16,252 nucleotides of DNA from assembly GCA_019422105.1 (NCBI GenBank), contig JAHZDZ010000008.1:51479-67730 (forward strand), given 5' to 3'. The notes beneath the pieces were generated by a model. The model did no database searches. It saw only the letters and a list, made by a program, of their open reading frames with translations, and was not told where the DNA came from. Position 1 is the first letter of the stretch; each line of letters begins with the position of its first letter. Source of the stretch: Bacillota bacterium. Its GTDB lineage: Bacteria > Bacillota > Clostridia > Lachnospirales > Anaerotignaceae. Shown piece by piece: positions 8,598 to 15,583 of the stretch. The translations under genes were made by a program, and so were the position numbers.

Positions 8598-9560
8598 TTA
8601 TTCTCTGACCCGAATGCCGCTTTGGGCAAGTAAAGCCTGTACCGAGGGGAACCCGTAGGGATTTCCGAATACAAAAAGGGTATAAGCCATGTCGCCTGAC
8701 AGGCTGACTGTCTGTATAAAAAGCGGCACTGGGCGGCCTATAAAGGCGGCTGAGAAAACATTGTCAGCCTGCGCGTAATATTTGGATGAGTCGTAGGCCG
8801 CTATGGTGTAGGAGCCGTTTACCATACTGCGGTAAGGGGTGGTATCCAGGTAGCCAACGTTTTTAAACAAAAGGCCGTAGCCCTGCGCGATAAAGTTCAA
8901 ATAGGGGGACTGGTACGCCAAATTTACAACTCTCAGGCAGGAGGTTCCCTTTTGGTGTGTACAGGGGCTGTCATCTATGGTGTAGAGGGTAACGCCGCCG
9001 GGACCGTTTAAAATGGCGATGGTGGCGAAGTCTCCGTTTTGAAACTGAAGCTGTGTAGTGTAGAGGGTATCTCCGGGGGCCGAGGCATCGCGGAGAGAAA
9101 CGGTTACGACGCCGGCATCCTCAATAAAATAGGGCGTGATTTCTCCGTAATCCACATACTGTATCAAATTATCCCCCGCAATAATATCGATGGGGGGAAG
9201 CCCCATAGCGGCTTGGAGAAAGCGTATATTGCAAAAACCGGCAGGCTTTTCGGCCGTGAGATCCTCCATATACGAGGAGGGAACATCCGTAAAGATGCTT
9301 GAGGCGCCCGTTTGGGGGATGCCAGTGGTGACAGAATCCACTCCGGAGGAGGGAACATCTGTAAAGGTGCCTGAGGCGCCCGTTTGGGGGATGCCAGTGG
9401 TGACAGAATCCACTCCAGAGGAGGGAACATCTGTAAAGGTGCTTGAGGCGCCTGTTTGGGGGATGCCTGTGGTGACGGAATCCACTCCGGAGGAGGGAAC
9501 ATCTGTAAAGGTGCTTGAAGTACCGGTATTAGGCAAAGCGTTTCTTTGTGGCAGATCCAT
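8598..9560 (-). CDS. DUF4397-like protein with N-terminal tandem repeats
   Basis: 320-aa protein of unknown function. The N-terminal third holds a 24-residue repeat (unit GVDSVTTGIPQTGASSTFTD and neighbours), three full copies plus partial flanks over about residues 10-95, rich in Ser, Thr, Gly and Pro. The rest resembles two DUF4397-type beta domains: about 108-200 (FCNIRFLQAAMGLPPIDI) and about 205-300 (SCLRVVNLAYQSPYLNFIAQ). There is no signal peptide, lipobox or membrane span, although DUF4397 proteins are often exported; a spore-surface or other non-Sec location is possible but unproven. The start ATG 9560 follows AAAGGAAGC. CATAAAAT upstream of it resembles a sporulation sigma -10 box, but no matching -35 is convincing. 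It stands alone between two terminators. Confidence 0.7.
   Translation of the reverse strand: MDLPQRNALPNTGTSSTFTDVPSSGVDSVTTGIPQTGASSTFTDVPSSGVDSVTTGIPQTGASGTFTDVPSSGVDSVTTGIPQTGASSIFTDVPSSYMEDLTAEKPAGFCNIRFLQAAMGLPPIDIIAGDNLIQYVDYGEITPYFIEDAGVVTVSLRDASAPGDTLYTTQLQFQNGDFATIAILNGPGGVTLYTIDDSPCTHQKGTSCLRVVNLAYQSPYLNFIAQGYGLLFKNVGYLDTTPYRSMVNGSYTIAAYDSSKYYAQADNVFSAAFIGRPVPLFIQTVSLSGDMAYTLFVFGNPYGFPSVQALLAQSGIRVRE
9274..9531. repeat. 72-bp tandem repeat inside the DUF4397-like gene
   Basis: Period 72 bp: the landmark GAGGCGCC recurs at 9301, 9373 and 9445 (GAAGTACC at 9517), giving three full units with partial copies on both sides. Units differ at only a few bases and keep the reading frame (24 codons), so copy number could change without breaking the protein. 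Confidence 0.95.
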
Positions 9561-9628
9561 AAAAATGCTTCCTTTCGATCATTTCTTATGGTACCATTTT
9601 ATGTGAAATACGGCAGGGTGTGAAAAAG

Positions 9629-9667
9629 AAAGCCGGGAAAAACCTTTTCAGGAGATTTCCGGCTTTT
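9629..9667 (-). terminator. terminator after the flavodoxin-fold gene
   Basis: AAAGCCGG (9629-9636) with AAA at 9638-9640 pairs with TTTCCGGCTTT (9656-9666), with one bulged G. On the - strand the hairpin follows the oxidoreductase stop by about 25 nt and is followed by CTTTTTC. It separates this gene from the DUF4397-like gene. Confidence 0.65.
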
Positions 9668-9689
9668 GTGATAAAAGGGTTGAACGCGT

Positions 9690-10286
9690 TTATACAGAAA
9701 AAGGGCTTTCGGCAGCTTTTGAGACATGTAAAAGGGCCTGCTCCATAAGCTCTTTTTCATTTAATTCCACAATATCAAGCCCCTGTGCGCAGAGCATTTC
9801 AAAATCGGGTATTCCCAACAGGCCGCGGCACAGTCCCTTGAGATAGTCTCCGCCAAAATTAAAGTTTTCGATAAAGCCTCCGCTGGTTGTAATATAAACC
9901 ATTTTTTTTGCTTTGCAAAGTGTTTTCAAGCCGCTGTCTGTGTAGCAGAAGGCGATACCGTTGACGCAAACATATTCCAGATATATTTTGAGAAGGGCTG
10001 GGAAGGCCAGATCCCAGTAAGGGGCGCCGATTACGATAATATCGGCTTTTGCAAAGTCGAGGGCGTACCGGAATAGCGGATGGTCAAATTCTCCGCTTTT
10101 AGAGAGGCGATCCCGAAGTTTAGCTGTATCGCAGTCCATAGGGGCAGGATTTTCATCACATAAATCAATTTGGGTTATATGTGCGCTGTTATGCTTCAAA
10201 AAGGTATCCAGATACTCCTTACACAGGCGGTAGGTTCTGGAGGTTTCCTTTCCTCTCATACAGCAGTTGATAAATAAAAGCTCCAT
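9690..10286 (-). CDS. NAD(P)H-dependent oxidoreductase, flavodoxin fold (AzoR-like)
   Basis: 198-aa cytoplasmic flavoprotein, probably an FMN-dependent NAD(P)H quinone or azo reductase. Visible family features are a beta-strand start (MELLFINCCMRGKETSRT) with a phosphate-binding-type loop, then ADIIVIGAPYWDLAFPALLK (flavodoxin-2 core), FCYTDSGLKTLCKAKKMVYI and TTSGG. These align by eye with AzoR (YTENG, KKA, TSRGG). The start is ATG 10286, with AAGGAGA seven bases upstream; the 10 extra residues from 10316 are not family-like. It is divergent from a ferredoxin gene, with an inverted repeat upstream, so both may respond to redox conditions. The physiological substrate is unknown. Confidence 0.85.
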   Translation of the reverse strand: MELLFINCCMRGKETSRTYRLCKEYLDTFLKHNSAHITQIDLCDENPAPMDCDTAKLRDRLSKSGEFDHPLFRYALDFAKADIIVIGAPYWDLAFPALLKIYLEYVCVNGIAFCYTDSGLKTLCKAKKMVYITTSGGFIENFNFGGDYLKGLCRGLLGIPDFEMLCAQGLDIVELNEKELMEQALLHVSKAAESPFSV

Positions 10287-10311
10287 TGTTATGTCTCCTT
10301 TTCTGTTTGTT

Positions 10312-10339
10312 TTCACCGTTATTCGGAAACGGCGGTGAA
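10312..10339. promoter_or_regulatory. inverted repeat upstream of the oxidoreductase, possible operator
   Basis: TTCACCG (10312-10318) and CGGTGAA (10333-10339) are exact inverted repeats 14 nt apart; an inner CCGTT/AACGG pair gives an alternative stem. It lies 26 bp upstream of the oxidoreductase start, in its probable 5' leader. A regulator site or an RNA hairpin are both possible. Confidence 0.35.
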
Positions 10340-10518
10340 GTGATATGAATCGCTTAAAGCAGTTAAAATCAGTATATCGAAGAAGGGAGGCGGCTGCAAT
10401 AAAAGATACCGGGTGATATTAGACAAAAAAAGACTGAAAAAATCAGCATGTTTTTTTCATAAAAAACGGCAGAAAAATAGTATGATAAAGTTATCAGAAT
10501 GAAGAGGGGGAAAAGAAA

Positions 10519-10707
10519 ATGGAAAAAAAACTGGTTGTACTGGATGAAAACTGTCCTCAAAATCATGCCTGTCCGTCTGTAAAGATATGTCCCGTAGGCG
10601 CTTTGACACAGCAGGGATTTCATTCTCCGACAGTCGATTTGGAGAAATGTATCAGATGCGGGAAATGCGTGAATTACTGTCCCAAGAAAGCATTGATACT
10701 GGAATAA
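10519..10707 (+). CDS. small 4Fe-4S ferredoxin-type protein
   Basis: 62-aa soluble iron-sulfur protein, probably an electron carrier. The C-terminal half has a classic [4Fe-4S] motif, C44-x2-C47-x2-C50-x3-C54-P. The N-terminal half has only C12-x5-C18-x5-C24-P, with wider spacing and one Cys fewer than a normal first cluster. C24 could supply the fourth ligand of the second cluster, as in two-cluster ferredoxins, leaving C12, C18 and C54 for a modified or absent first cluster. The start ATG 10519 follows AGAGGGGG. It has its own terminator and is divergent from the flavin oxidoreductase, a plausible but unproven electron partner. Confidence 0.85.
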   Translation: MEKKLVVLDENCPQNHACPSVKICPVGALTQQGFHSPTVDLEKCIRCGKCVNYCPKKALILE

Positions 10708-10745
10708 AGAAGAGGGCTTGATTTTCTCAAGCCTTCTTTTCTTAA
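10708..10745 (+). terminator. terminator of the ferredoxin gene
   Basis: GGCTTGA (10714-10720) pairs with TCAAGCC (10727-10733), extended by GAAG/CTTC, and is followed by TTCTTTTCTT. It begins directly after the stop codon. Confidence 0.8.
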
Positions 10746-10773
10746 TAGTGTTTTGTTAGCATTTGTTTTCTGA

Positions 10774-10801
10774 AGCCAAGCTGTCTTAAGGCTCCTTTTT
10801 T
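10774..10801 (+). terminator. second hairpin with T tail, probable backup terminator
   Basis: AGCCAAG (10774-10780), loop CTGT, then CTT-AA-GGCT (10785-10793) gives a 7-bp stem with a two-base bulge, followed by CC and six T. No gene lies between it and the ferredoxin terminator. Confidence 0.4.
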
Positions 10802-10953
10802 ATTTGGGGTGGATACGATTGAAACGGAGCGCTATAAGAGAACAGGATTGAAAAATTCAAAGCTTTTTGAAGAATAGGGTGAGGACCAATCAAAAAGATA
10901 ATATTGCGGTGCCGCATAGAAAGCCTGTTCACAGAGGCGGTATATCGGAACAA
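10802..10953. other. unassigned intergenic stretch
   Basis: No open frame with a ribosome site, no recognised RNA gene and no repeat is visible here. The - strand has short open stretches broken by stops that do not resemble a family I know, so a decayed gene cannot be excluded. Confidence 0.5.
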
Positions 10954-10955
10954 TA

Positions 10956-10982
10956 AAAAATAGCCGTAAGGTGGCTATTTTT
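10956..10982. terminator. bidirectional terminator-like hairpin
   Basis: AAAAATAGCC (10956-10965) and GGCTATTTTT (10973-10982) form a perfect 10-bp stem with loop GTAAGGT. A/T runs on both sides let it act on either strand. Confidence 0.6.
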
Positions 10983-10986
10983 ACGA

Positions 10987-11008
10987 ATTGAATGATTTTT
11001 TATTCAAT
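10987..11008. other. AT-rich hairpin
   Basis: ATTGAAT (10987-10993) pairs with ATTCAAT (11002-11008) around an 8-nt T-rich loop. It is weak alone, but belongs to a row of four hairpins in 116 bp. Confidence 0.35.
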
Positions 11009-11025
11009 CCGTTTCCTTAATTTCG

Positions 11026-11049
11026 TTTTTATTGCGTCAGCAATAAAAA
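11026..11049. terminator. hairpin, second terminator behind tRNA-Leu
   Basis: TTTTTATTGC (11026-11035) and GCAATAAAAA (11040-11049) are a perfect 10-bp stem with loop GTCA. It directly follows, on the - strand, the first tRNA terminator. Confidence 0.55.
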
Positions 11050-11071
11050 AAATCTCTTTTACAAGAGATTT
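11044..11071 (-). terminator. terminator of tRNA-Leu
   Basis: AAATCTCTT (11050-11058) pairs with AAGAGATTT (11063-11071) around TTAC. On the - strand it starts 10 nt after the tRNA and is followed by a run of T (A run on the + strand at 11044-11049). Confidence 0.8.
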
Positions 11072-11080
11072 CTTTTTTCA

Positions 11081-11163
11081 TGCGGGTGGTGGGACTTGAA
11101 CCCACACGAGGTCGCCCTCGCCAGATTTTGAGTCTGGTGCGTCTGCCATTCCGCCACACCCGC
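11081..11163 (-). tRNA. tRNA-Leu, anticodon CAA
   Basis: An 83-nt cloverleaf on the - strand. Acceptor stem GCGGGTG/CACCCGC with discriminator A; anticodon stem CCAGA/TCTGG around loop CTCAAAA, so the anticodon is CAA (reads UUG). The long variable arm (GCGAGGGCGACCTCGT) is typical of leucine tRNAs, and the T arm is GTGGG-TTCAAGT-CCCAC. The 3' CCA is not encoded. The gene stands alone with its own promoter and terminator. Confidence 0.97.
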
Positions 11164-11183
11164 TTACCGTTTGACGCCTAGTT

Positions 11184-11212
11184 ATAATAGCACAAAACAA
11201 AAAAGAAATCAA
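11184..11212 (-). promoter_or_regulatory. sigma-A-type promoter of tRNA-Leu
   Basis: On the - strand: -35 TTGATT (11207-11212), exactly 17 nt spacer, -10 TATTAT (11184-11189). The expected start point falls about 14 nt before the mature tRNA 5' end. Confidence 0.75.
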
Positions 11213-11656
11213 GCCTATTTTTTTGTAAAATGAAAAATAACCGCTGCATGGCTTTTAATGGGGCTTGAAGGCGGTTAAATCCGTTAAAAAAGTTTTTCCT
11301 GCGGCTAAGGACAGGCAATCCATTACCCGGGCTCGGTTACCCATGTCATTGCTGCTATTATTATGGTGCTGGCGGAAAAAATTGTACTGAATGTGGTGGC
11401 ATATCCCGAATGCGGCAATTCACAGGAACTGGCGGCAAATGAAAACACTATGCCTTTTTGCAGTAAAGCCCCTGATTGTCGCTGTCAATACAAAATAGGG
11501 GCGAAAAAATCCTACTTCCCAGGGTTTTATTTGCATGCATTTTTATAATGTTTTATTTCGCATAAATTACATTCGGTTTTATTTGGTTTTCCGGCTGTAT
11601 ACAGTATTAGGCACAAAAGCAATCCCAATCTCACTGTTTACTGTAAGCCTCAGAGG
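11213..11656. other. unassigned region between tRNA-Leu and a + strand terminator
   Basis: About 440 bp without a gene I can support. The longest open frames (near 11363-11548 and 11535-11753 on +) lack ribosome sites and resemble no family known to me. TAACCGC (11238-11244) and GCGGTTA (11271-11277) form a loose inverted repeat. Because a strong + strand terminator follows, this could be the remains of a + strand gene or an untranslated RNA. Confidence 0.4.
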
Positions 11657-11698
11657 ACAGGAAAGGGCGCAACTGCTTAAGCGCCCTTTCCTGTTTTT
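11657..11698 (+). terminator. strong + strand terminator
   Basis: ACAGGAAAGGGCGC (11657-11670) and GCGCCCTTTCCTGT (11681-11694) are a perfect 14-bp GC-rich stem with a 10-nt loop, followed by TTTTT. On the - strand no T run follows, so it suits + strand transcripts best, although it may also slow read-out from the regulator gene. Confidence 0.75.
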
Positions 11699-11718
11699 CC
11701 CGTGCGATGGGGCTGCTT

Positions 11719-12156
11719 TCAATGAAACCCCTTTTCCTCCAAAAAGGAGATGACATTTTCAATATTTTTAACGGTATCCTTTTTGATATAATGTTCAATT
11801 TGCTCGGTCAGCTCCAATTCATCCTCGGAATGATTGATGATGCAGAAAAAATGATTCAGAAGACTGTGGCGGTACAAAAGAAAATTACCCAGCTGCATGC
11901 CCTTCAAGGTGGGACGCACAAAACCATACTTTTCATTGTCCACAAGACCGGCATGTCTCAGGTTTGACACCATTTTAGAGGCGGAGGAGGCTTTGACGTG
12001 AAGGTTATCGGCCAAGGTGCTGATGCGTATAAATCCATCCTTTTTGGTGTAGCGGCATATCATTTCCAGGTAATCCTCCATGGCGCTTGTCACCTGTCCC
12101 GCGTTTTTCATATCGTATCCCTTTTGTGTCATAAAATTTTTTTCTATATTTTCCAT
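11719..12156 (-). CDS. DtxR/MntR-family metal-dependent regulator
   Basis: 145-aa cytoplasmic repressor, probably sensing Mn(II) or Fe(II) and controlling the divergent feoAB genes. An N-terminal winged helix (about 24-85; AMEDYLEMICRY, then STLADNLHVKASSASKMVSN as recognition region) precedes a metal-binding and dimerisation domain. All six residues matching the B. subtilis MntR ligands are present: Asp28, Glu31, His97, Glu118, Glu121 and His122. Asp (not Met) at the first position is the manganese-type set. There is no SH3-like C-terminal domain, so it is MntR-like rather than full-length DtxR. The start ATG 12156 has GGGGAG eight bases upstream; 14 residues further upstream (from 12198) lack such a site. 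Confidence 0.9.
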   Translation of the reverse strand: MENIEKNFMTQKGYDMKNAGQVTSAMEDYLEMICRYTKKDGFIRISTLADNLHVKASSASKMVSNLRHAGLVDNEKYGFVRPTLKGMQLGNFLLYRHSLLNHFFCIINHSEDELELTEQIEHYIKKDTVKNIENVISFLEEKGFH

Positions 12157-12211
12157 AAAACACACTCCCCGATGGAACCATATATTTGAATGAGGCATAG
12201 TATAGCATAAA

Positions 12212-12224
12212 GAAACAATGTTTC
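12212..12224. promoter_or_regulatory. palindrome, candidate operator of the MntR-like regulator
   Basis: GAAACA-A-TGTTTC is a perfect palindrome with one central base. It sits between the divergent regulator and feoA starts, 35 bp upstream of the feoA ATG. Its position fits a repressor site; the sequence is not the classic MntR box, so this is inference. Confidence 0.4.
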
Positions 12225-12258
12225 CTTAGACTAAATATATTAAAAAGAGGTGCTACTC

Positions 12259-12492
12259 ATGAATGAAATCATATCAACTTTAAATAAAGCAAAAGAAGGA
12301 GAACGTGTTATTGTAAAATATTTACTGGCGGAGGGCAATATGAGAAGAAGGCTTCAGGATATTGGACTGATTGAGGGAACCAGCATAGAATGTCTGAATT
12401 CCTCCCCGGCGGGAGATCCGACGGCATATTTGATTCGGGGCGCTGTGATTGCTTTGCGGAGCGAGGATTCCAGTACCATAGTGGTGGAGTAG
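12259..12492 (+). CDS. feoA: ferrous iron transport protein A
   Basis: 77-aa cytoplasmic SH3-like protein that assists FeoB in Fe(II) uptake. Family features: EGNMRRRLQDIGLIEGTSIE, then SPAGDPTAYLIRGAVIALR, matching the usual R-R-L-x-D-x-G...G-D-P...G...A-L-R pattern. I prefer ATG 12259, with AAGAGGTG six bases upstream, over a GTG at 12250, which lies inside that ribosome site. It is the first gene of a feoA-feoB operon, 72 bp before feoB, and diverges from the MntR-like regulator, which probably controls it. Confidence 0.93.
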   Translation: MNEIISTLNKAKEGERVIVKYLLAEGNMRRRLQDIGLIEGTSIECLNSSPAGDPTAYLIRGAVIALRSEDSSTIVVE

Positions 12493-12564
12493 GCCAAACG
12501 CGGCTTTTTATTTCATAAAAGGATTTGAGGTATAAAAAACAAAAAAAGTTCAGAGGTGATTTAG

Positions 12565-13953
12565 ATGGGTTTAACGGCAGGCTCTACAGGGATACACGCT
12601 GTAGATAACGGCTTGGACATCAAAAGGGAGAATGAAAACGACAGAGTGATTGCCCTGGCCGGCAATCCCAATGTTGGAAAGAGCACTGTGTTTAATGAGC
12701 TTACGGGCTTGAACCAGCATACGGGAAACTGGCCGGGCAAAACGGTCACGAACGCCCAGGGAAAATACCATTACAGGGATAAGGATTTTATACTGGTAGA
12801 TATACCGGGTACCTACTCCCTGATGGCGCATTCCGCTGAGGAGGAGGTGGCAAGGGACTTCATCTGCTTTGGAGGGGCGGATGCGGTTGTTGTCGTTTGT
12901 GACGCCACCTGTTTGGAGAGAAATTTGAATCTTGTGTTGCAGACAATTGAGATTACAGATAAGGTTATCGTCTGTGTGAATCTGATGGATGAGGCGGAGA
13001 AAAAGCATATTCGCATTGATTTTGAAAGACTGGAAAAAAATCTGGGTGTGCCGGTTGTGGCAACAAGTGCAAGGAGCGGCATTGGCCTGGAAGATCTGAT
13101 GGAGAAAATAGACGCCATAGACAGCTATAAAGCCAGTGGGAAAATAGAAATACAGTATGACAGTGACATTGAAGAGGCAATCCGCATTTTGCGGGAAGCA
13201 CTGGAGGAAAGGGTACAGGGAAAAATAAACGTGCGTTGGGCTGCGTTAAAGCTTATAGACGCGGATGAGACGCTGGTGGAAACTATGGAGGGCTTTTTGG
13301 GCTTTTCCCTTTTGGAGGATGACGAGATAAAGGAGAAATTAGCTGAGGCAAAAGCCAGTCTGGAAGGTAATGGAATTGAAAAAACAAAATTTAAGGATAT
13401 GGTGGTCTCCTCTCTTGTCAGTACGGCTGAGAAAGCATGCAGGGACGCAGTTTTCTTTGACAATGTGAACTACAACGTTCTGGACAGAAAAATTGACCGT
13501 ATTCTTACCAGTAAATTTACGGGTATTCCTATTATGCTTCTGCTTCTGGCGCTTATTTTCTGGATTACCATAACCGGTGCAAACTATCCGTCAGAGCTTT
13601 TATCGAATGTCTTGTTTTCCGTACAGGATAAGCTTTATGCACTGTTTGCATCTCTTGGCATGCCTCTAATGCTCAATGAGGCCCTCACCATGGGCGTTTT
13701 CAGGGTACTGGCATGGGTAGTCGCCGTTATGCTTCCGCCTATGGCTATTTTCTTTCCTCTCTTCACTCTTTTGGAGGATTTGGGATATCTGCCGAGGGTT
13801 GCGTTTAATCTGGATAAGGGTTTTAAAAAATGCTGCGCCTGCGGGAAACAGGCGCTGACCATGTGCTTCGTTTCCTTTCTGCTTCCGGCCGTCTTTACTT
13901 ATGGGGGGCAATCCCCTATAATAAAAGAAATGGGAAGTGAGGCGCACAGATAA
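12565..13953 (+). pseudogene. feoB: ferrous iron transporter FeoB, C-terminally truncated
   Basis: N-terminal two thirds of FeoB, a GTPase-linked Fe(II) permease. The G domain is intact: G1 GNPNVGKST (33-41), G2 region TGNWPGKT, G3 DIPG (79-82), G4 NLMD (139-142), then TSARSG. A helical regulatory domain follows, then membrane segments from about residue 315. The protein matches FeoB through CGKQALTMC (residue 434) and then ends with 28 unrelated-looking residues. The conserved gate motif that should come next (GFGCN) and all later spans are missing, and only 24 bp separate the stop from the next gene. FeoB is normally 600-750 aa. A frameshift cannot explain it because the sequence is not present in other frames. 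Probably a deletion, so iron transport is likely lost; the GTPase part might still be made. Start: ATG 12565 after AGAGGTGAT. Confidence 0.85.
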
Positions 13954-13977
13954 AAGGGCAGGAAAGAGGGAAAAGCC

Positions 13978-15522
13978 GTGATTAGAAAACTTCTGAAATT
14001 TTTATTCAGCCGTGTGGTTATAGTGGGACTGTCAATTGTGATACAGGCTGTTATACTGCTTGGCATGATACTCAAATTCAATGATTATTTTGTCTATTTT
14101 TACGGCGTTTGTGTTTTGCTGAGTCTATTTGCGGTTGTCTGGATTATCAGCGACAGGAGTCATCCGGCCTATAAAATCGCTTGGATCATACCAATCATGA
14201 CATTTCCCGTTTTTGGCGGACTCCTTTTTCTCATGTTTGGCGGCAACGGCCTGTCCAAAAATGAGAGAAAGAAAATGTACCATATTGAGGAGATTACGAA
14301 GGGGGCATTTCTCCATCAGGAGGAAGCACTGCGGGAGCTTTCCGAGATTGACGAAACGGCGGCAAACCAATCGCGCTATATTGAGAATTATGCCTATTCC
14401 ACACCCCATAAAAGAACAAAAACAAGCTATCTTACCATGGGTGAGAAGAAGTTTGAAAAAATGGTGGAGAAGCTTGAGGAGGCGGAGCACTTTATCTTCA
14501 TGGAGTATTTCATTATCGAGGAGGGGAGAATGTGGAATACAATTTTAGAGGTTTTGGAAAGAAAGGCTGCGGAAGGCGTTGATGTTAGGGTAATGTATGA
14601 CGATTTGGGCTGCATTATGACTCTTCCCTCCAACTACAGAAATATATTGGAAGAAAAGGGAATACAGTGCTGTGTGTTCAATCGATTTATTCCCGTCCTC
14701 TCCTCGCGCTTCAATAACCGCGATCACAGGAAAATATGCGTTATTGACGGGCATACAGGCTTCACCGGCGGCATCAATCTGGCCGATGAATACATCAATG
14801 CATTTGAGAAGCACGGTCACTGGAAGGATACTGCCATATTGATAGAGGGGGAGGCCGTCTGGAATCTGACGGTAATGTTTCTTGCTATGTGGGATTACGT
14901 GAGAGGAATTGAGGAGGATTACACCCTTTACAGACCTGACCGCTACAGGCCCCTGCCGGAGGAAAGGACAGAGGACGGCTTTGTACAGCCATTTACAGAC
15001 AGTCCCTTAGACCATGAGCCTGTGGGAGAGACGGTTTATTTAAACCTTATCAATAAGGCGAGGCGGTATGTCTATATCACGACGCCCTACCTGATTATAG
15101 GAAATGAGATGGTGACGGCCTTGTCCTCTGCGGCGAAGGCGGGAGTGGATGTGCGTATTATTACGCCTCATGTGCCGGATAAATGGTTTGTACATGCGGT
15201 GACAAGGGCGTATTATGAGATACTGGTGGAAAGCGGTGTTAAAATATACGAATATACACCGGGATTTATCCATGCGAAAACCTATGTGGTGGATGACGAG
15301 TATGGCGTTGTGGGAACCATCAATATGGACTACAGAAGCCTGTATCTGCACTTTGAATGTGCTGCGTGGCTGTACCATACAAAGAGTATTATGGAAATCA
15401 AGGCGGACTTTTTGAAAACATTGGAGGTTTGTGAGAGCATTACTCTTTCGGCCTGCCGTGAGGTACCGCTTTATAAAAAGGCCGGAAGGGCGCTGCTGCG
15501 AGTTTTTGCGCCCTTAATGTAA
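13978..15522 (+). CDS. cls: cardiolipin synthase (phospholipase D superfamily)
   Basis: Membrane enzyme that joins phosphatidylglycerol molecules to make cardiolipin. Of 514 aa, the N-terminus carries two membrane spans (about 12-32 and 38-57) followed by a hydrophobic stretch near 66-88. Two HKD catalytic motifs are complete: His250-x-Lys252-x4-Asp257 (DHRKICVIDGHTGFTGG) and His432-x-Lys434-x4-Asp439 (FIHAKTYVVDDEYG), each followed by the usual Gly/Asn-rich strand. The length is typical. The start is GTG 13978, with GGAAAGAGGG upstream. It lies 24 bp behind the broken feoB, and I see no promoter between them, so it may be read from the feo promoter, perhaps because of the deletion. A strong terminator follows. 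Confidence 0.93.
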   Translation: MIRKLLKFLFSRVVIVGLSIVIQAVILLGMILKFNDYFVYFYGVCVLLSLFAVVWIISDRSHPAYKIAWIIPIMTFPVFGGLLFLMFGGNGLSKNERKKMYHIEEITKGAFLHQEEALRELSEIDETAANQSRYIENYAYSTPHKRTKTSYLTMGEKKFEKMVEKLEEAEHFIFMEYFIIEEGRMWNTILEVLERKAAEGVDVRVMYDDLGCIMTLPSNYRNILEEKGIQCCVFNRFIPVLSSRFNNRDHRKICVIDGHTGFTGGINLADEYINAFEKHGHWKDTAILIEGEAVWNLTVMFLAMWDYVRGIEEDYTLYRPDRYRPLPEERTEDGFVQPFTDSPLDHEPVGETVYLNLINKARRYVYITTPYLIIGNEMVTALSSAAKAGVDVRIITPHVPDKWFVHAVTRAYYEILVESGVKIYEYTPGFIHAKTYVVDDEYGVVGTINMDYRSLYLHFECAAWLYHTKSIMEIKADFLKTLEVCESITLSACREVPLYKKAGRALLRVFAPLM

Positions 15523-15530
15523 CATAATAA

Positions 15531-15581
15531 ACCGTACCCCTTTTCAGGCTTTGTCTGCCTGAAAAGGGGTACGGTTTTTTT
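15531..15581. terminator. strong terminator between cls and the thioesterase gene
   Basis: A perfect 19-bp stem joins 15531-15549 and 15557-15575 (core CCCCTTTTCAGGC), loop TTTGTCT, with seven T on the + strand. On the - strand the tail is TTATTATG, so it may also stop the convergent gene less efficiently. The stem ends 9 bp before the thioesterase stop codon. Confidence 0.92.
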
Positions 15582-15583
15582 AA

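Noticed and set aside
9190..9606. 138-aa open frame on the + strand
   Set aside because: It is antisense to the DUF4397-like gene; the 72-bp repeat, a multiple of three, keeps it open by default. There is no ribosome site or recognisable domain.
11363..11548. 61-aa open frame on the + strand
   Set aside because: It has no ribosome site, no family resemblance, and stops and frame changes around it; it is kept only as part of the unassigned region.
12493..12510. possible attenuator between feoA and feoB
   Set aside because: The stem is only three base pairs (GCC/GGC) before TTTTT, too weak to call.
13867..13977. frameshift as the cause of the short FeoB
   Set aside because: Only about 110 bp remain before cls, and the other two frames hold no FeoB sequence, so the missing part is physically absent.
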